From the NCBI RefSeq assembly GCF_028069655.1, contig NZ_JAMCOS010000001.1, forward strand, positions 3,812,001-3,876,000: a stretch of DNA of 64,000 nt, in the 5' to 3' direction. A program made the position numbers and the translations under genes. Positions 46,754 through 55,605 of this stretch are shown piece by piece; position 1 is the first letter of the stretch, and every line of letters starts with the position of its first letter. This DNA comes from Acidovorax sp. NCPPB 4044. GTDB taxonomy: Bacteria > Pseudomonadota > Gammaproteobacteria > Burkholderiales > Burkholderiaceae_C. The notes beneath the pieces were generated by a model that worked only from the letters and a program-made list of their open reading frames with translations, did not search any database and was not told the origin of the DNA.

Positions 46754-47767
46754 TCACGGCTGAAAGCCGGAGCGCCGAACGACAGGGGCCCATTGCGCGC
46801 GGTACGACGCCAGCATCTTCGTGGTCTGCTCGCGCGAACTGGCCACCGGCACCATGTCCGCCGCTTCGAAGCGGGACTGCAGCCCCTTGTCGCCCATGGC
46901 CTGGGCCACGGCATCGCCGATGCGGCGTGCCCGGGCTGCCGGCAGCCATGCCGGCGCATACAGAACGTTCCACCCCTGGGCAGACAGGGACAGCCCCGCT
47001 TCCTTGAAAGTGGGCACCATGGGCAAGCCCGGCGCCCGCTGCTCGTCCGAAATGGCCAGGATGCGCAGCTTTCCCGCCTTGTGCAGCGGCTCCAGCGTGT
47101 CCAGCGTATCGATGGCCAGCGGCACATGCCCGCCCATGAGGTCATTGAGCAAGGGGGCCGAGCCCCGATAGCCCACGACCGGCAGCGTCAGGCCCAATTG
47201 CTCGGCCAGCATGAGTGCGAAGAAGTGGGGCAGGCTGCCCGTGGCCGGCACTCCTGCGGACAGCTTGTCCTGGTTGGCCAGCATCCAGGCGTGCAGGTGC
47301 GAAAACTCCCGGACCGGCACGCCCGCGGAGACGGCCACCCCGAACGCATAGCGCGTCACCTGCGAAAGCGCCACATAGTCCTTGTCGGGGTCGTAGCCGC
47401 TGTCCTTGAACACGAGGGGAGCGACCAGCATGGTGGCCGGATTGGCCAGCAGCACCACGTTCTGGCCCGAGGTTTCCCGGTGCACCTGCTGCGCGGCGAG
47501 CCGGCCGCCGGCGCCCACACGGTTGTCCACGATCACCGGCACGCCCAGCCGGGGGGCGAGCGCATCGGCCAGCAGCCGGGCCGCGCGGTCGGAAGATCCC
47601 CCCGGAGGATAGGGCACCACCAGCCGCACCGCACCGCCGTCGAGCGGTGCCGGCTGGGTTTGGGATCGGGCCAGGGACGGCAGGACAGCCACCGCCGCAC
47701 CGGCCAGCGGCCATTGCAGCCATGCCCTGCGGCGAAGAGAGAAAGGGGAGCAGGAGGAACCGGTCAT
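46754..47767 (-). CDS. Bug-type periplasmic receptor (second orphan)
   Basis: 337 residues, a signal peptide with Arg-rich start (SLRRRAWLQWPLAGAAVAVL), then the TctC/Bug fold with VRLVVPYPPGGSSDRAARLLA and VDNRVGAGGRLAA. No transporter membrane genes nearby. It lies 95 nt from a fumarase-type lyase gene on the same strand, which may act on its ligand. Confidence 0.91.
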   Translation of the reverse strand: MTGSSCSPFSLRRRAWLQWPLAGAAVAVLPSLARSQTQPAPLDGGAVRLVVPYPPGGSSDRAARLLADALAPRLGVPVIVDNRVGAGGRLAAQQVHRETSGQNVVLLANPATMLVAPLVFKDSGYDPDKDYVALSQVTRYAFGVAVSAGVPVREFSHLHAWMLANQDKLSAGVPATGSLPHFFALMLAEQLGLTLPVVGYRGSAPLLNDLMGGHVPLAIDTLDTLEPLHKAGKLRILAISDEQRAPGLPMVPTFKEAGLSLSAQGWNVLYAPAWLPAARARRIGDAVAQAMGDKGLQSRFEAADMVPVASSREQTTKMLASYRAQWAPVVRRSGFQP

Positions 47768-47862
47768 CGCGGCAAGCCCATCAATGAGACTGGCGTGACT
47801 TTAGCGCCGGCAGGACCGCATGGCAGATAGCGTTATTCCGGGTGCCGCCAGTCGGCGGCCCT

Positions 47863-49248
47863 TCAGCGCGAAGACTTCGCCCGGGATTCGTACTTCATGG
47901 ACTCATAGCTGCGAATGGTCCGATCGATGCTTTCGCGCACGCTGCCCAGATAACTCCGGGGATCCGTCCATTCGTCCAGCTCCTGTTCGGACACCGCTTG
48001 CGCCAGGCCGCCATGCCTCGCCATCGCCGAGCGGAAATCCAGGTTCTGCGCCAAACCGTCCATGGAGGCCTCGTGCACCCAGGCATGCGCCGTCTGCTTG
48101 CCCAGCCGTGGACCGAGCGAAAGCATCACCCGCTCGGACAAAAGATACCCCTGGCGCCTGTCCAGATTGCGCGACATCGCTTCGGCATCGACGGCCAGTC
48201 CGCTCAGCAGTTGGACCGCCTGCTCCAGCATGGCCCCTGCCACCAGGCAGCACTCCGGCAGGGCCTTCCATTCGGTTTTCCAGGCCACGCCATCGCGCTC
48301 GTGCTCCTGCACCATGGCTTCCGTCATCATCGCGGCGCTGTATCGCATGCTGCGTGCCAGGCCGGCCAGGTTCTCTGCGGCGGCGGGATTGCGCTTGTGG
48401 GGCATGGTCGAGGAGCCGACCGCACTTTCGGCACAGGCCTCGGCAAGTTCGCCCACCTCGTCCCGCTGCAGGTTGAACAACTCATTGCCGATCTTGGACA
48501 GCGTCGCCCCCAGCATCGCCAGCAGACCCGCGTACTCGGCGAAACGGTCCCGGGCACTGGCCCAGCAGATGTCCGGCACGCCAAGCCCCAGATCCTGCAG
48601 CACCCGCACCTCGACATCGCGCGCCTTTGGCCCCAGGCCGGCCTGCGTCCCTACCGCTCCGCCCAGCATGCCGACGAACACCCGGGATTCGCATTCCAGC
48701 AGCCGGACCCGGTGCCGCGACATCTCATCGAGCCAGACCGCACATTTGTGCCCGAAGGTGGTGGGCAGCGCGTGCATGCCGTGGGTGCGCCCCACCATGA
48801 TGGTGTCGCGGTGCAGCCGCGCGAGCCGGATGAGCTGGTCCGCAACGCGGTCGATATCCCGCAGGTAGACCCGGTGCGCCTGCCGCATCTGCAGCACCAT
48901 GCCGGTATCGATCACGTCCTGCGTCGTGATGCCGTGGTGCAGCCACTCGCCCTCTTCGCCGATGTGGCCCTGCAGTTGCCGCAGGAACGGCACCAGGGAG
49001 TGCCGCAGCGTGCGGATTCCGCTCGCCATGGATTCGATGTCGGGACAGAAACCGGCCGCCCCCTCCACGATGCGCCGGGCGGCCTGCGCAGGAATGATGC
49101 CGAGGCTGCCCTGGGCGCGCGCCACCGCGCTTTCGACCTTCAGCCATGCCCGTATGCGCTCTTCCTCCGAGAAGATGGCGCGCATTTCTGCGCTGCTCCA
49201 CAGATGCTGGAGCGCGAGCATGTCGAAGACGGAAATGTTTTGGGCCAT
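47863..49248 (-). CDS. Class II fumarase/aspartase-family lyase (adenylosuccinate lyase / PcaB-like)
   Basis: 461 residues from the ATG at 49248. The superfamily signature GSSTMPHKRNP (flexible catalytic loop) and THGMHALPTTFG with the catalytic His region are intact. It resembles PcaB (3-carboxymuconate cycloisomerase) and adenylosuccinate lyase-like paralogues more than purB, but no other aromatic or purine genes are nearby. Linked with an orphan Bug receptor downstream. It probably cleaves or cyclises a dicarboxylate; the exact substrate is unknown. Confidence 0.85.
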   Translation of the reverse strand: MAQNISVFDMLALQHLWSSAEMRAIFSEEERIRAWLKVESAVARAQGSLGIIPAQAARRIVEGAAGFCPDIESMASGIRTLRHSLVPFLRQLQGHIGEEGEWLHHGITTQDVIDTGMVLQMRQAHRVYLRDIDRVADQLIRLARLHRDTIMVGRTHGMHALPTTFGHKCAVWLDEMSRHRVRLLECESRVFVGMLGGAVGTQAGLGPKARDVEVRVLQDLGLGVPDICWASARDRFAEYAGLLAMLGATLSKIGNELFNLQRDEVGELAEACAESAVGSSTMPHKRNPAAAENLAGLARSMRYSAAMMTEAMVQEHERDGVAWKTEWKALPECCLVAGAMLEQAVQLLSGLAVDAEAMSRNLDRRQGYLLSERVMLSLGPRLGKQTAHAWVHEASMDGLAQNLDFRSAMARHGGLAQAVSEQELDEWTDPRSYLGSVRESIDRTIRSYESMKYESRAKSSR

Positions 49249-49390
49249 GGGCAATGGATGAGGCCCCCCGGAAATCGAAGATTCCTCACTGCGGAATTTT
49301 GAAGGCCCGCATTCTCACACGCCTGGACGATGCCTCGGCGTTCGCAGCCTGTCCCGTTGCAGGGCGTTGCACATTCCCGGCCTCCAGTCA

Positions 49391-49412
49391 GCGCTGAAGT
49401 CAGGGCGGCGTT
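49391..49412. repeat. 22-nt duplicate of the end of the enoyl-CoA hydratase gene
   Basis: Bases 49391-49412 are identical to 49473-49494, which encode the ech C terminus (RRPDFSA). The upstream flanks still resemble each other (…AACGC). On the minus strand one frame reads QERRPDFSADW, so this looks like the remnant of a second, deleted hydratase copy. Confidence 0.7.
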
Positions 49413-49429
49413 CTTGGTGAAAACGCACT

Positions 49430-49446
49430 GCCCGGCTGCGCCGGGC
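49430..49446 (-). terminator. Weak hairpin after the beta-oxidation operon
   Basis: 6-bp stem GCCCGG / CCGGGC with a 5-nt loop; the minus strand continues AGTGCGTTTT. It may be the operon's terminator, but the U-run is poor. Confidence 0.35.
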
Positions 49447-49465
49447 GCCCTGCGGGCCGCTGCCT

Positions 49466-50239
49466 TCAGCTGGCGCTGAAGTCAGGGCGGCGTTTTTCCA
49501 TGAACGCGGTGAAGGCTTCGCGGGCGGCGGGTTCCTGGAGCATGCGGCCGAAGCTGGCCCCCTCTTCCGCCATGCGCTCCAGCACGGCAGCGGTCTGGTC
49601 TTTTTTCATGAGGCGCTTGGTTTCCACCAGCGACGACAGTGGCTTGGAGGCCAGCTTGCGGGCCTGGGTCTGCGCCACCATGTTGCATTCCGTCGGCGGC
49701 ACGACGCGGTTGACCAGGCCCACCTCGAGCGCAGCCTCCGCCATGAAGGGCTCGCCCAGCAGCAGCGCTTCGGCCGCCCGGTGGTAACCCATCATGCGCG
49801 GCACCAGCAGGCTGGAAGCCGCTTCGGGACACAGCCCCAGGTTCACGAACGGCATGGAGAAAGCCGCGTTGTCTCCGGCGTAGACCAGATCGCAATGGAA
49901 GAGCATCGTCGTGCCGATGCCCACGGCCGGCCCGCACACCGCGGCCACCAACGGCTTCGGAAAGGTCGCGATGGCGCGCAGGAAGCGGAAGACCGGCGAC
50001 TCCTGCGTGGAGGGCGGGTTGTTGAGGAAATCCCCGATGTCGTTGCCGGCACTGAAGATGGCCACGTCGCCCTGCAGCACCACCACGCGCACGGCAGCAT
50101 CCTGGGCCACCGCCTCGAAAGCGTCGGCCAGCGCGGCATACATGGCGCGCGTGATGGAGTTCTTTTTCTCCACGCGGTTGAAGGTGATGGTCGTCACGCC
50201 CGATTCGGTGTGTACGAGGATGTCCTGGTTCTCGGTCAT
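49466..50239 (-). CDS. Enoyl-CoA hydratase/isomerase
   Basis: Crotonase-fold enzyme of 257 residues. Oxyanion-hole segments FSAGNDIGDFLN and CGPAVGIGTTMLFHCDLVYA are visible. Pro/Ala replaces one catalytic Glu in the second loop, so isomerase or other crotonase activity is possible. Good AGGAG ribosome site at 50239. Last gene of the TetR-controlled beta-oxidation operon. Confidence 0.9.
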   Translation of the reverse strand: MTENQDILVHTESGVTTITFNRVEKKNSITRAMYAALADAFEAVAQDAAVRVVVLQGDVAIFSAGNDIGDFLNNPPSTQESPVFRFLRAIATFPKPLVAAVCGPAVGIGTTMLFHCDLVYAGDNAAFSMPFVNLGLCPEAASSLLVPRMMGYHRAAEALLLGEPFMAEAALEVGLVNRVVPPTECNMVAQTQARKLASKPLSSLVETKRLMKKDQTAAVLERMAEEGASFGRMLQEPAAREAFTAFMEKRRPDFSAS

Positions 50240-50331
50240 GCGGGGCTCCTGCGGAACGGGAGAAAAACGGGGATGGGAAAAAGCGAAGTGGCGCGCCCGG
50301 CAACGAGGCCGTGACCGGCCCACCGGGCGCC

Positions 50332-51174
50332 TCACTCTTTGTAGTAGACGATCTGGTGGCTGCTCGCGAGCATGGTGCCGCCCTGGTTCCAGAGCTGCAC
50401 CGTCTGGTCGAAAAAGCCGTTGCGGAACTCCTGCGCCCGCGCCTGCCCCAGCAGGTGGCCACTGCCCGTGGCCGCCAGTTGCTCGCCGCTGGCATGGAAA
50501 TACACCGTGAGCGACACGGTTCCCGCCGGGACCTGGCGTGCGCGGCGCAGCCACACCCGCGGGAAGAATACATCGGCCAGGGCAGTGAGCGCGCAGAAAT
50601 CGAGTGGGCGCGCAGGCTCATCGCGCATCCAGAGCCGGCTCAGGCTGCTGTCGCTGCTGCCGCCATCCCACCGCACGGGCAATGCTCCCGATACGGGCCG
50701 CAGGTCGTAGCGGTCCAGCCATTTCACGGGCATGCCGCGCGTGACGCGCTCCAGGCCCCCGGGACCCTCCGTTTCCGGCATGAGCGTGTCCGGAAGGCTC
50801 CAGGTCTCGCGCCGCACCGCGGTCACGGCGGTGGCCGTGGTGGTCACGATCGGCGCGCCATCGGCCCCGGGCTGCAGGATGGACAGGGTCCAGTGCTGGG
50901 TCGATCGGTTGGTGCGCACGGGCACGGCCTGCACGGTGAACTCGCCTTCGGCGATGGCGCCCGCGTAGTTCACGGTGAGCGAGAGCGGATCGCCCAGCCG
51001 TTGCGGGTGCTGGAGCACGGCGCGGAGCAGGGTGGCGGCCGTGATGCCGCCGAACGGCCCGACCATGTTCCAGTAGGCCGGCGACGTGCGGGCGGTGTAC
51101 TGGCCCGGGGCCACGGCGCCAAGCACCAGCGCGTCGTCGAGCGGATGGGTGGGAGGAGAAGCAGCAGCGGTCAT
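50332..51174 (-). CDS. TesB-like acyl-CoA thioesterase (double hotdog)
   Basis: 280 residues with two hotdog repeats. Features: YWNMVGPFGGITAATLLRA in the first, PLDFCALTALADVFFPRVWL in the second, and a C-terminal QTVQLWNQGGTMLASSHQIVYYKE typical of the TesB/acyl-CoA thioesterase II type. It releases CoA from acyl-CoA. In the beta-oxidation operon between fadA and ech. Confidence 0.88.
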   Translation of the reverse strand: MTAAASPPTHPLDDALVLGAVAPGQYTARTSPAYWNMVGPFGGITAATLLRAVLQHPQRLGDPLSLTVNYAGAIAEGEFTVQAVPVRTNRSTQHWTLSILQPGADGAPIVTTTATAVTAVRRETWSLPDTLMPETEGPGGLERVTRGMPVKWLDRYDLRPVSGALPVRWDGGSSDSSLSRLWMRDEPARPLDFCALTALADVFFPRVWLRRARQVPAGTVSLTVYFHASGEQLAATGSGHLLGQARAQEFRNGFFDQTVQLWNQGGTMLASSHQIVYYKE

Positions 51175-51261
51175 GGTGTGGGAGCTCCAGTGTGCCGACG
51201 AACGCCGGGCCGGGCCGTCATGCAGGTGACGCGCCCGGCCCGGCAGGGCTTTTTTACTGGC

Positions 51262-52458
51262 TCAGACGCGCTCGAAGATGCCCGCCGCGCCCTGCCCCAT
51301 GCCCACGCACATGGTCACCATGCCGCGCTTCAGGTGGTGGCGCCGCAGGGCATGCACCACGGTGGCCGAGCGGATGGCACCCGTGGCGCCCAGCGGGTGG
51401 CCCAGCGCGATGGCGCCGCCCATCGGGTTGACCTTGGCCGGGTCCAGGCCCAGTTGGCGCACCACGGCGAGCGACTGCGCCGCGAAGGCTTCGTTCAGCT
51501 CGTACCAGTCGATATCGTCCTGCTTCAGCCCCGCATAGCGCAACGCAGCCGGAATGGCCTCGATCGGGCCGATGCCCATGATGGCCGGCGGCACGCCCTT
51601 GCTGGCGTAACTCACGAAGCGTGCGAGCGGGGTCAGACCGAAGCGCTTCACCGCCGACTCGCTCGCCAGGATCAGGGCACCCGCGCCGTCGCTGGTCTGC
51701 GAGCTGTTGCCCGCCGTCACCGAACCACGCGCCGCGAACACGGTCTTGAGCTTGGCGAGGCCTTCGAGGCTGGTGTCCGGGCGGGCGCCTTCATCGAGCG
51801 ACACGGTGCGCGTCCTGGCGACGGATTCGCCCGTGGCCAGGTCGGCCGTGCGATCGGTCACCTCGATGGGGGTGATCTCGTCGGTGAACTCGCCGGCCTG
51901 CTGGGCCTTCAGCGCACGCTGGTGCGATTGCAGCGCGAACGCGTCCTGGTCTTCCCGCGACACCTTCCACTGCTGCGCCACCTTCTCGGCCGTGAGGCCC
52001 ATGCCGTAGGCGATGCCCACGTCGCCGTCCCGCGCGAAAATGCTCGGCGACAGGCTGGGGCTATTGCCCATCATGGGCACCATGCTCATGCTCTCCACGC
52101 CCGCGGCGATCATTACCTCGGCCTCGCCCACGCGGATGCGATCGGCGGCCATCTGCACCGCCGACAGGCCCGAGGCGCAGAAACGGTTCACGGTGATGCC
52201 GCCCACGCCCGTGGGCAGGCCCGCCAGCACGGCCGCGATGCGGGCCACGTTCAGGCCCTGCTGGGCTTCGGGAATGGCGCAGCCGCAGACGATGTCCTCG
52301 ATGGCGGCCGGGTCCAGCCCAGGCACCTGGGCCAGCGCGCTTTTCAGGGTGGTGGCCAGCAGGTCGTCGGGCCGCATGTTGCGGAGGTAGCCCCGGTGGG
52401 ACTTGCCGATGGGCGTGCGCGTGGCGGCGACGATGTATGCGTCTTGCACTTGCTTCAT
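51262..52458 (-). CDS. fadA: Acetyl-CoA acyltransferase (thiolase)
   Basis: Thiolase of 398 residues that cleaves 3-ketoacyl-CoA. The start at 52458 (MKQVQDAYIV) is chosen over an unsupported longer frame. Active-site Cys in NRFCASGLSAVQ (about 85-96), His in ALGHPLGATGA, and the final Cys in MCVGMGQGAAG are present. Pairs with the upstream multifunctional dehydrogenase. Confidence 0.95.
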   Translation of the reverse strand: MKQVQDAYIVAATRTPIGKSHRGYLRNMRPDDLLATTLKSALAQVPGLDPAAIEDIVCGCAIPEAQQGLNVARIAAVLAGLPTGVGGITVNRFCASGLSAVQMAADRIRVGEAEVMIAAGVESMSMVPMMGNSPSLSPSIFARDGDVGIAYGMGLTAEKVAQQWKVSREDQDAFALQSHQRALKAQQAGEFTDEITPIEVTDRTADLATGESVARTRTVSLDEGARPDTSLEGLAKLKTVFAARGSVTAGNSSQTSDGAGALILASESAVKRFGLTPLARFVSYASKGVPPAIMGIGPIEAIPAALRYAGLKQDDIDWYELNEAFAAQSLAVVRQLGLDPAKVNPMGGAIALGHPLGATGAIRSATVVHALRRHHLKRGMVTMCVGMGQGAAGIFERV

Positions 52459-52565
52459 GATGGATGTCCTTATCTGTTGTTCCCGCAGCCGGCGTCGTGG
52501 CTGCGGCATTCACCGCGCTGCGGCAGCGGGCCGGCGAACGGCACGGGGCGGCTCGGGGCTTGCAT

Positions 52566-54986
52566 TCAATTGCGCAGCGGCTTGCCCGTGTTGAGCATGC
52601 CCAGGATGCGTTCCTGCGTCTTCGGATGCTGGATCAGGCTGCAGAACGCCTTGCGCTCCAGGGCCATCAGGTATTCCTCGCTCACCAGCGTGCCGGCATC
52701 CACGTCGCCGCCGCAGACGATCTCGGCGATCAGCGTGGCGATGTGCTGGTCGTGGTCGCTGATGAATCCGCCGTCGCGCATGTTCACCAGCGAGCCGCGG
52801 ATGGTGGCGATGCCGCTGCGGCCCGCCACGGGGAACAGGCGGCGGTGCGGCGCGCGCCAGCCGCTCGCGGCCATGGCGCGGGCTTCGTTCAGCGCGACGA
52901 ACAGCACCTCGTCCTTGTGCGGCACGACGATATCGCTCTCCAGCAGGTAGCCGAGCTTGCGGGATTCCAGCGCGCTGGTGCCCACCTTGGCCATGGCCGC
53001 GGCGGTGAAGCCTTCGGTCAGGAACGGCAGCAGGTCCTTGCCCGTGGAGGCGGCCGCATGCTCGGCCGCACGGCGCGCGATGTAGGTCAGGCCACCGGCG
53101 CCGGGCACGAGTCCCACGCCCACTTCGACGAGGCCGATGTAGCTCTCCATGTGCGCCACGCGGCGCGCCGAATAGACGGCCAGCTCGCAGCCGCCGCCCA
53201 GCGCCATGCCATGGATGGCGGACACCACGGGTACCTGGGCATAGCGCAGGCGCAGCATGAGGTTCTGCAGCTCCTGCTCCACGCCCTCGATGGCCGAGAT
53301 GCCCGCGACCACGAAGGCCGGCATCGTGGCGGCCAGATCGGCGCCCACGCTGAACGGCGCGTCGCCCGACCAGATCACTAGGCCGTCGTATTCGCGCTCG
53401 GCGGTATCGATGGCCTCGATGAGCCCTTCCATCACATCGGGGCTGATCGCGTGCATCTTGCTCTTGATGCTCGCGATGAGGATCCGGCTGTCGGAGGGGT
53501 TTGCCTCCCCGTCGAGCGTCCAGGTGCGCAGCGCATCGGACTCGGCCACCGTGGTGCCGGCCGTGCGCCAGTCGGGCAGGCTCTCGCCGAGCAGCTTCTC
53601 GGGGAAATGCTGGCGCCCATACACCGGCAACCGGCGGCGCGGCACGAACGCCCCCTTCGACGCGCTCCACGAGCCCTCGGCCGTGTGCACGCCGCCGGCT
53701 TCGGCCACCGGACCCTTGAACACCCACTCGGGCAGCGGCGCCTTGCTGAGCGCCTTGCCGGCGTCGATGTCCTCCTGGATCATCTTCGCCACCTCGAGCC
53801 AGCCGGCCTCCTGCCACAGCTCGAACGGGCCCTGCTTCATGCCGAAGCCCCAGCGCATGGCCTGGTCCACGTCGCGGGCGTTGTCGGCGATCGTGGCGAG
53901 GTGCACGGCGGCGTAGTGGAAGCTGTTGCGCAGGATGGCCCACAGGAAGCGGCCCTGCGCGCCCTCGGCATGGCGCAGCAGCTTCAGGCGCTCGCCCGCG
54001 GGTTTCTTCAGCATGCGGCCATAGACTTCGTCGGCCTTCTGGCCGCCGGGCACGTACTCGCCGCTTTCCAGGTCGAAGCGCAGGATGTCGCGGCCCACCT
54101 TCTTGTAGAAGCCGGCCTTGGACTTCTGGCCGAGGTTCTTCATCCCGATGAGCCTGGCCAGCACCTCGGGCGTGCCGAAGCTGCCGTAGAACGGGTCGGT
54201 CTCCTCGGTCAGGTTGTCCTGCAGGGTCTTGATGACATGGGCCATGGTGTCCAGGCCCACCACGTCGGCGGTGCGGAAGGTGCCGCTGCTGGCGCGGCCG
54301 AGCTTCTTGCCCGTGAGGTCGTCCACCACGTCGAAGGTGAGGCCGAAGTTCTCCACCTCCTTCATCGTCGCCAGCATGCCGGCGATGCCGACGCGGTTGG
54401 CGATGAAGTTGGGCGTGTCGTGCGCGCGCACCACGCCCTTGCCCAGGCCGCTGGTCACGAAGGCTTCGAGCTGGTCGAGCACTTCGGGGCGGGTCGTGGG
54501 CGTGTCGATCAGCTCCACCAGCGTCATGTAGCGCGGCGGATTGAAGAAGTGGATGCCGCAGAAGCGCGGCTTGATCGCATCGGGCAGCGCCTCGCTGAGC
54601 TTCGTGATCGACAGCCCCGAGGTGTTGGACGCCACGATGGCGGTCGGCGCGACGAACGGGGCGATCTTCCGGTAGAGGTCGAGCTTCCAGTCCATGCGCT
54701 CGGCGATGGCCTCGATGATGAGGTCGCATTCGCGCAGCTGCTCCAGATGTTCCTCGTAGTTGGCCTGGCCGATGAGGGCCGCATCGTCCGCCACGCCCAG
54801 CGGCGCGGGCTTGAGCTTCTTCAGCCCCTCGATGGCCTGGGTGACGATGCCGTTCTTCGGGCCTTCCTTGGCAGGCAGGTCGAACAGCACCACGGGAACC
54901 TTCACGTTGGCGAGGTGGGCGGCGATCTGCGCGCCCATCACGCCCGCGCCGAGCACGGCGACTTTCTTCACTTGGAATCGGGACAT
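52566..54986 (-). CDS. 3-hydroxyacyl-CoA dehydrogenase / enoyl-CoA hydratase fusion
   Basis: 806 residues. The NAD-binding dehydrogenase comes first (GAGVMGAQIA at about 14-23, GIHFFNPPRYM, NRVGIAGML), and the crotonase domain is in the C-terminal half (DLAATMPAFV, AIHGMALGGGCELAVYSARR). This domain order is the reverse of E. coli FadB and matches the FadN/betaproteobacterial type. The ATG at 54986 is supported by family start MSRFQVKKVAVLG. Catalyses two middle steps of fatty acid oxidation with the thiolase downstream. Confidence 0.95.
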   Translation of the reverse strand: MSRFQVKKVAVLGAGVMGAQIAAHLANVKVPVVLFDLPAKEGPKNGIVTQAIEGLKKLKPAPLGVADDAALIGQANYEEHLEQLRECDLIIEAIAERMDWKLDLYRKIAPFVAPTAIVASNTSGLSITKLSEALPDAIKPRFCGIHFFNPPRYMTLVELIDTPTTRPEVLDQLEAFVTSGLGKGVVRAHDTPNFIANRVGIAGMLATMKEVENFGLTFDVVDDLTGKKLGRASSGTFRTADVVGLDTMAHVIKTLQDNLTEETDPFYGSFGTPEVLARLIGMKNLGQKSKAGFYKKVGRDILRFDLESGEYVPGGQKADEVYGRMLKKPAGERLKLLRHAEGAQGRFLWAILRNSFHYAAVHLATIADNARDVDQAMRWGFGMKQGPFELWQEAGWLEVAKMIQEDIDAGKALSKAPLPEWVFKGPVAEAGGVHTAEGSWSASKGAFVPRRRLPVYGRQHFPEKLLGESLPDWRTAGTTVAESDALRTWTLDGEANPSDSRILIASIKSKMHAISPDVMEGLIEAIDTAEREYDGLVIWSGDAPFSVGADLAATMPAFVVAGISAIEGVEQELQNLMLRLRYAQVPVVSAIHGMALGGGCELAVYSARRVAHMESYIGLVEVGVGLVPGAGGLTYIARRAAEHAAASTGKDLLPFLTEGFTAAAMAKVGTSALESRKLGYLLESDIVVPHKDEVLFVALNEARAMAASGWRAPHRRLFPVAGRSGIATIRGSLVNMRDGGFISDHDQHIATLIAEIVCGGDVDAGTLVSEEYLMALERKAFCSLIQHPKTQERILGMLNTGKPLRN

Positions 54987-55120
54987 GGTGGATTTCTTGT
55001 GGATTGGTGGAGAGCGGTCGGCAAGGCGCGGCAAAGCGGTTCGGGCGGGGTGCCGCGCCCACGGGCAGCGCCGGTCAGCAATGCGCGGCAACGGCGCCGC
55101 AGGCGTTTTGCGGGCCGCGC

Positions 55121-55555
55121 CTACTGCACGCGCTGCCAGACCTGGGTGCGCCAGAACGGGCCCAGGTAGCCGCGCACTTCCAGCTTGGCGCCGCCCTCGA
55201 TGGGCGTGAAGCTGGCGCGGTATTCCTTGCCGTTCTCGGGGTCGAGGATCTTGCCGCCTTCCCAGACGTCCTTGCCTTCGGCCTTCTTGCCGCCGCGGAT
55301 GATCTCCAGGCCGGCGATGGGCTGGCCCTTGCGGTCGTCCGCGCATTCGGTGCAGGTGGCATCGGGCCTGGTGTCCTTCTTGAGCGACTTCTCGATGCGG
55401 CCCGACAGGGTGCCGTCCGCCTCGGCGATACGGATCTCGGCCTTGGCCTCGCCGCTCTTGTCATCGATGCTGCGCCACGTCCCCACCGGGGAGACCTGGG
55501 CCCAGGATGGCAGCGTGGACGCTACCAAAACAATAGCAAACAATGTAGATTTCAT
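55121..55555 (-). CDS. DUF2147-family secreted protein
   Basis: 144 residues: signal peptide about 1-19 (MKSTLFAIVLVASTLPSWAQ), then a small lipocalin-like DUF2147 domain (VGTWRSIDDKSGEAKAEIRI, ADDRKGQPIAGLEIIRGG, WEGGKILDPENGKEYRA). It has two Cys in TCTECADD. Periplasmic, yet encoded between two cytoplasmic beta-oxidation genes. Its signal-peptide codons overlap a half copy of the 44-nt repeat. Related proteins occur near fatty acid and lipid genes; the exact role is unknown. Confidence 0.9.
   Translation of the reverse strand: MKSTLFAIVLVASTLPSWAQVSPVGTWRSIDDKSGEAKAEIRIAEADGTLSGRIEKSLKKDTRPDATCTECADDRKGQPIAGLEIIRGGKKAEGKDVWEGGKILDPENGKEYRASFTPIEGGAKLEVRGYLGPFWRTQVWQRVQ
55521..55546 (+). 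repeat. Half copy of the 44-nt palindromic repeat (copy E)
   Basis: GCTACCAAAACAATAGC matches the 17-nt palindrome of the repeat at 14 of 17 positions, and the spacer begins AAAC as in copies A and C. The second 18-nt block is absent. On the minus strand it codes part of the DUF2147 signal peptide. Confidence 0.55.
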
Positions 55556-55605
55556 GGCGACATCCGTGCGTTTTGGTTCAAACAAGGGCGGGAGGCTTGC
55601 GGCGT

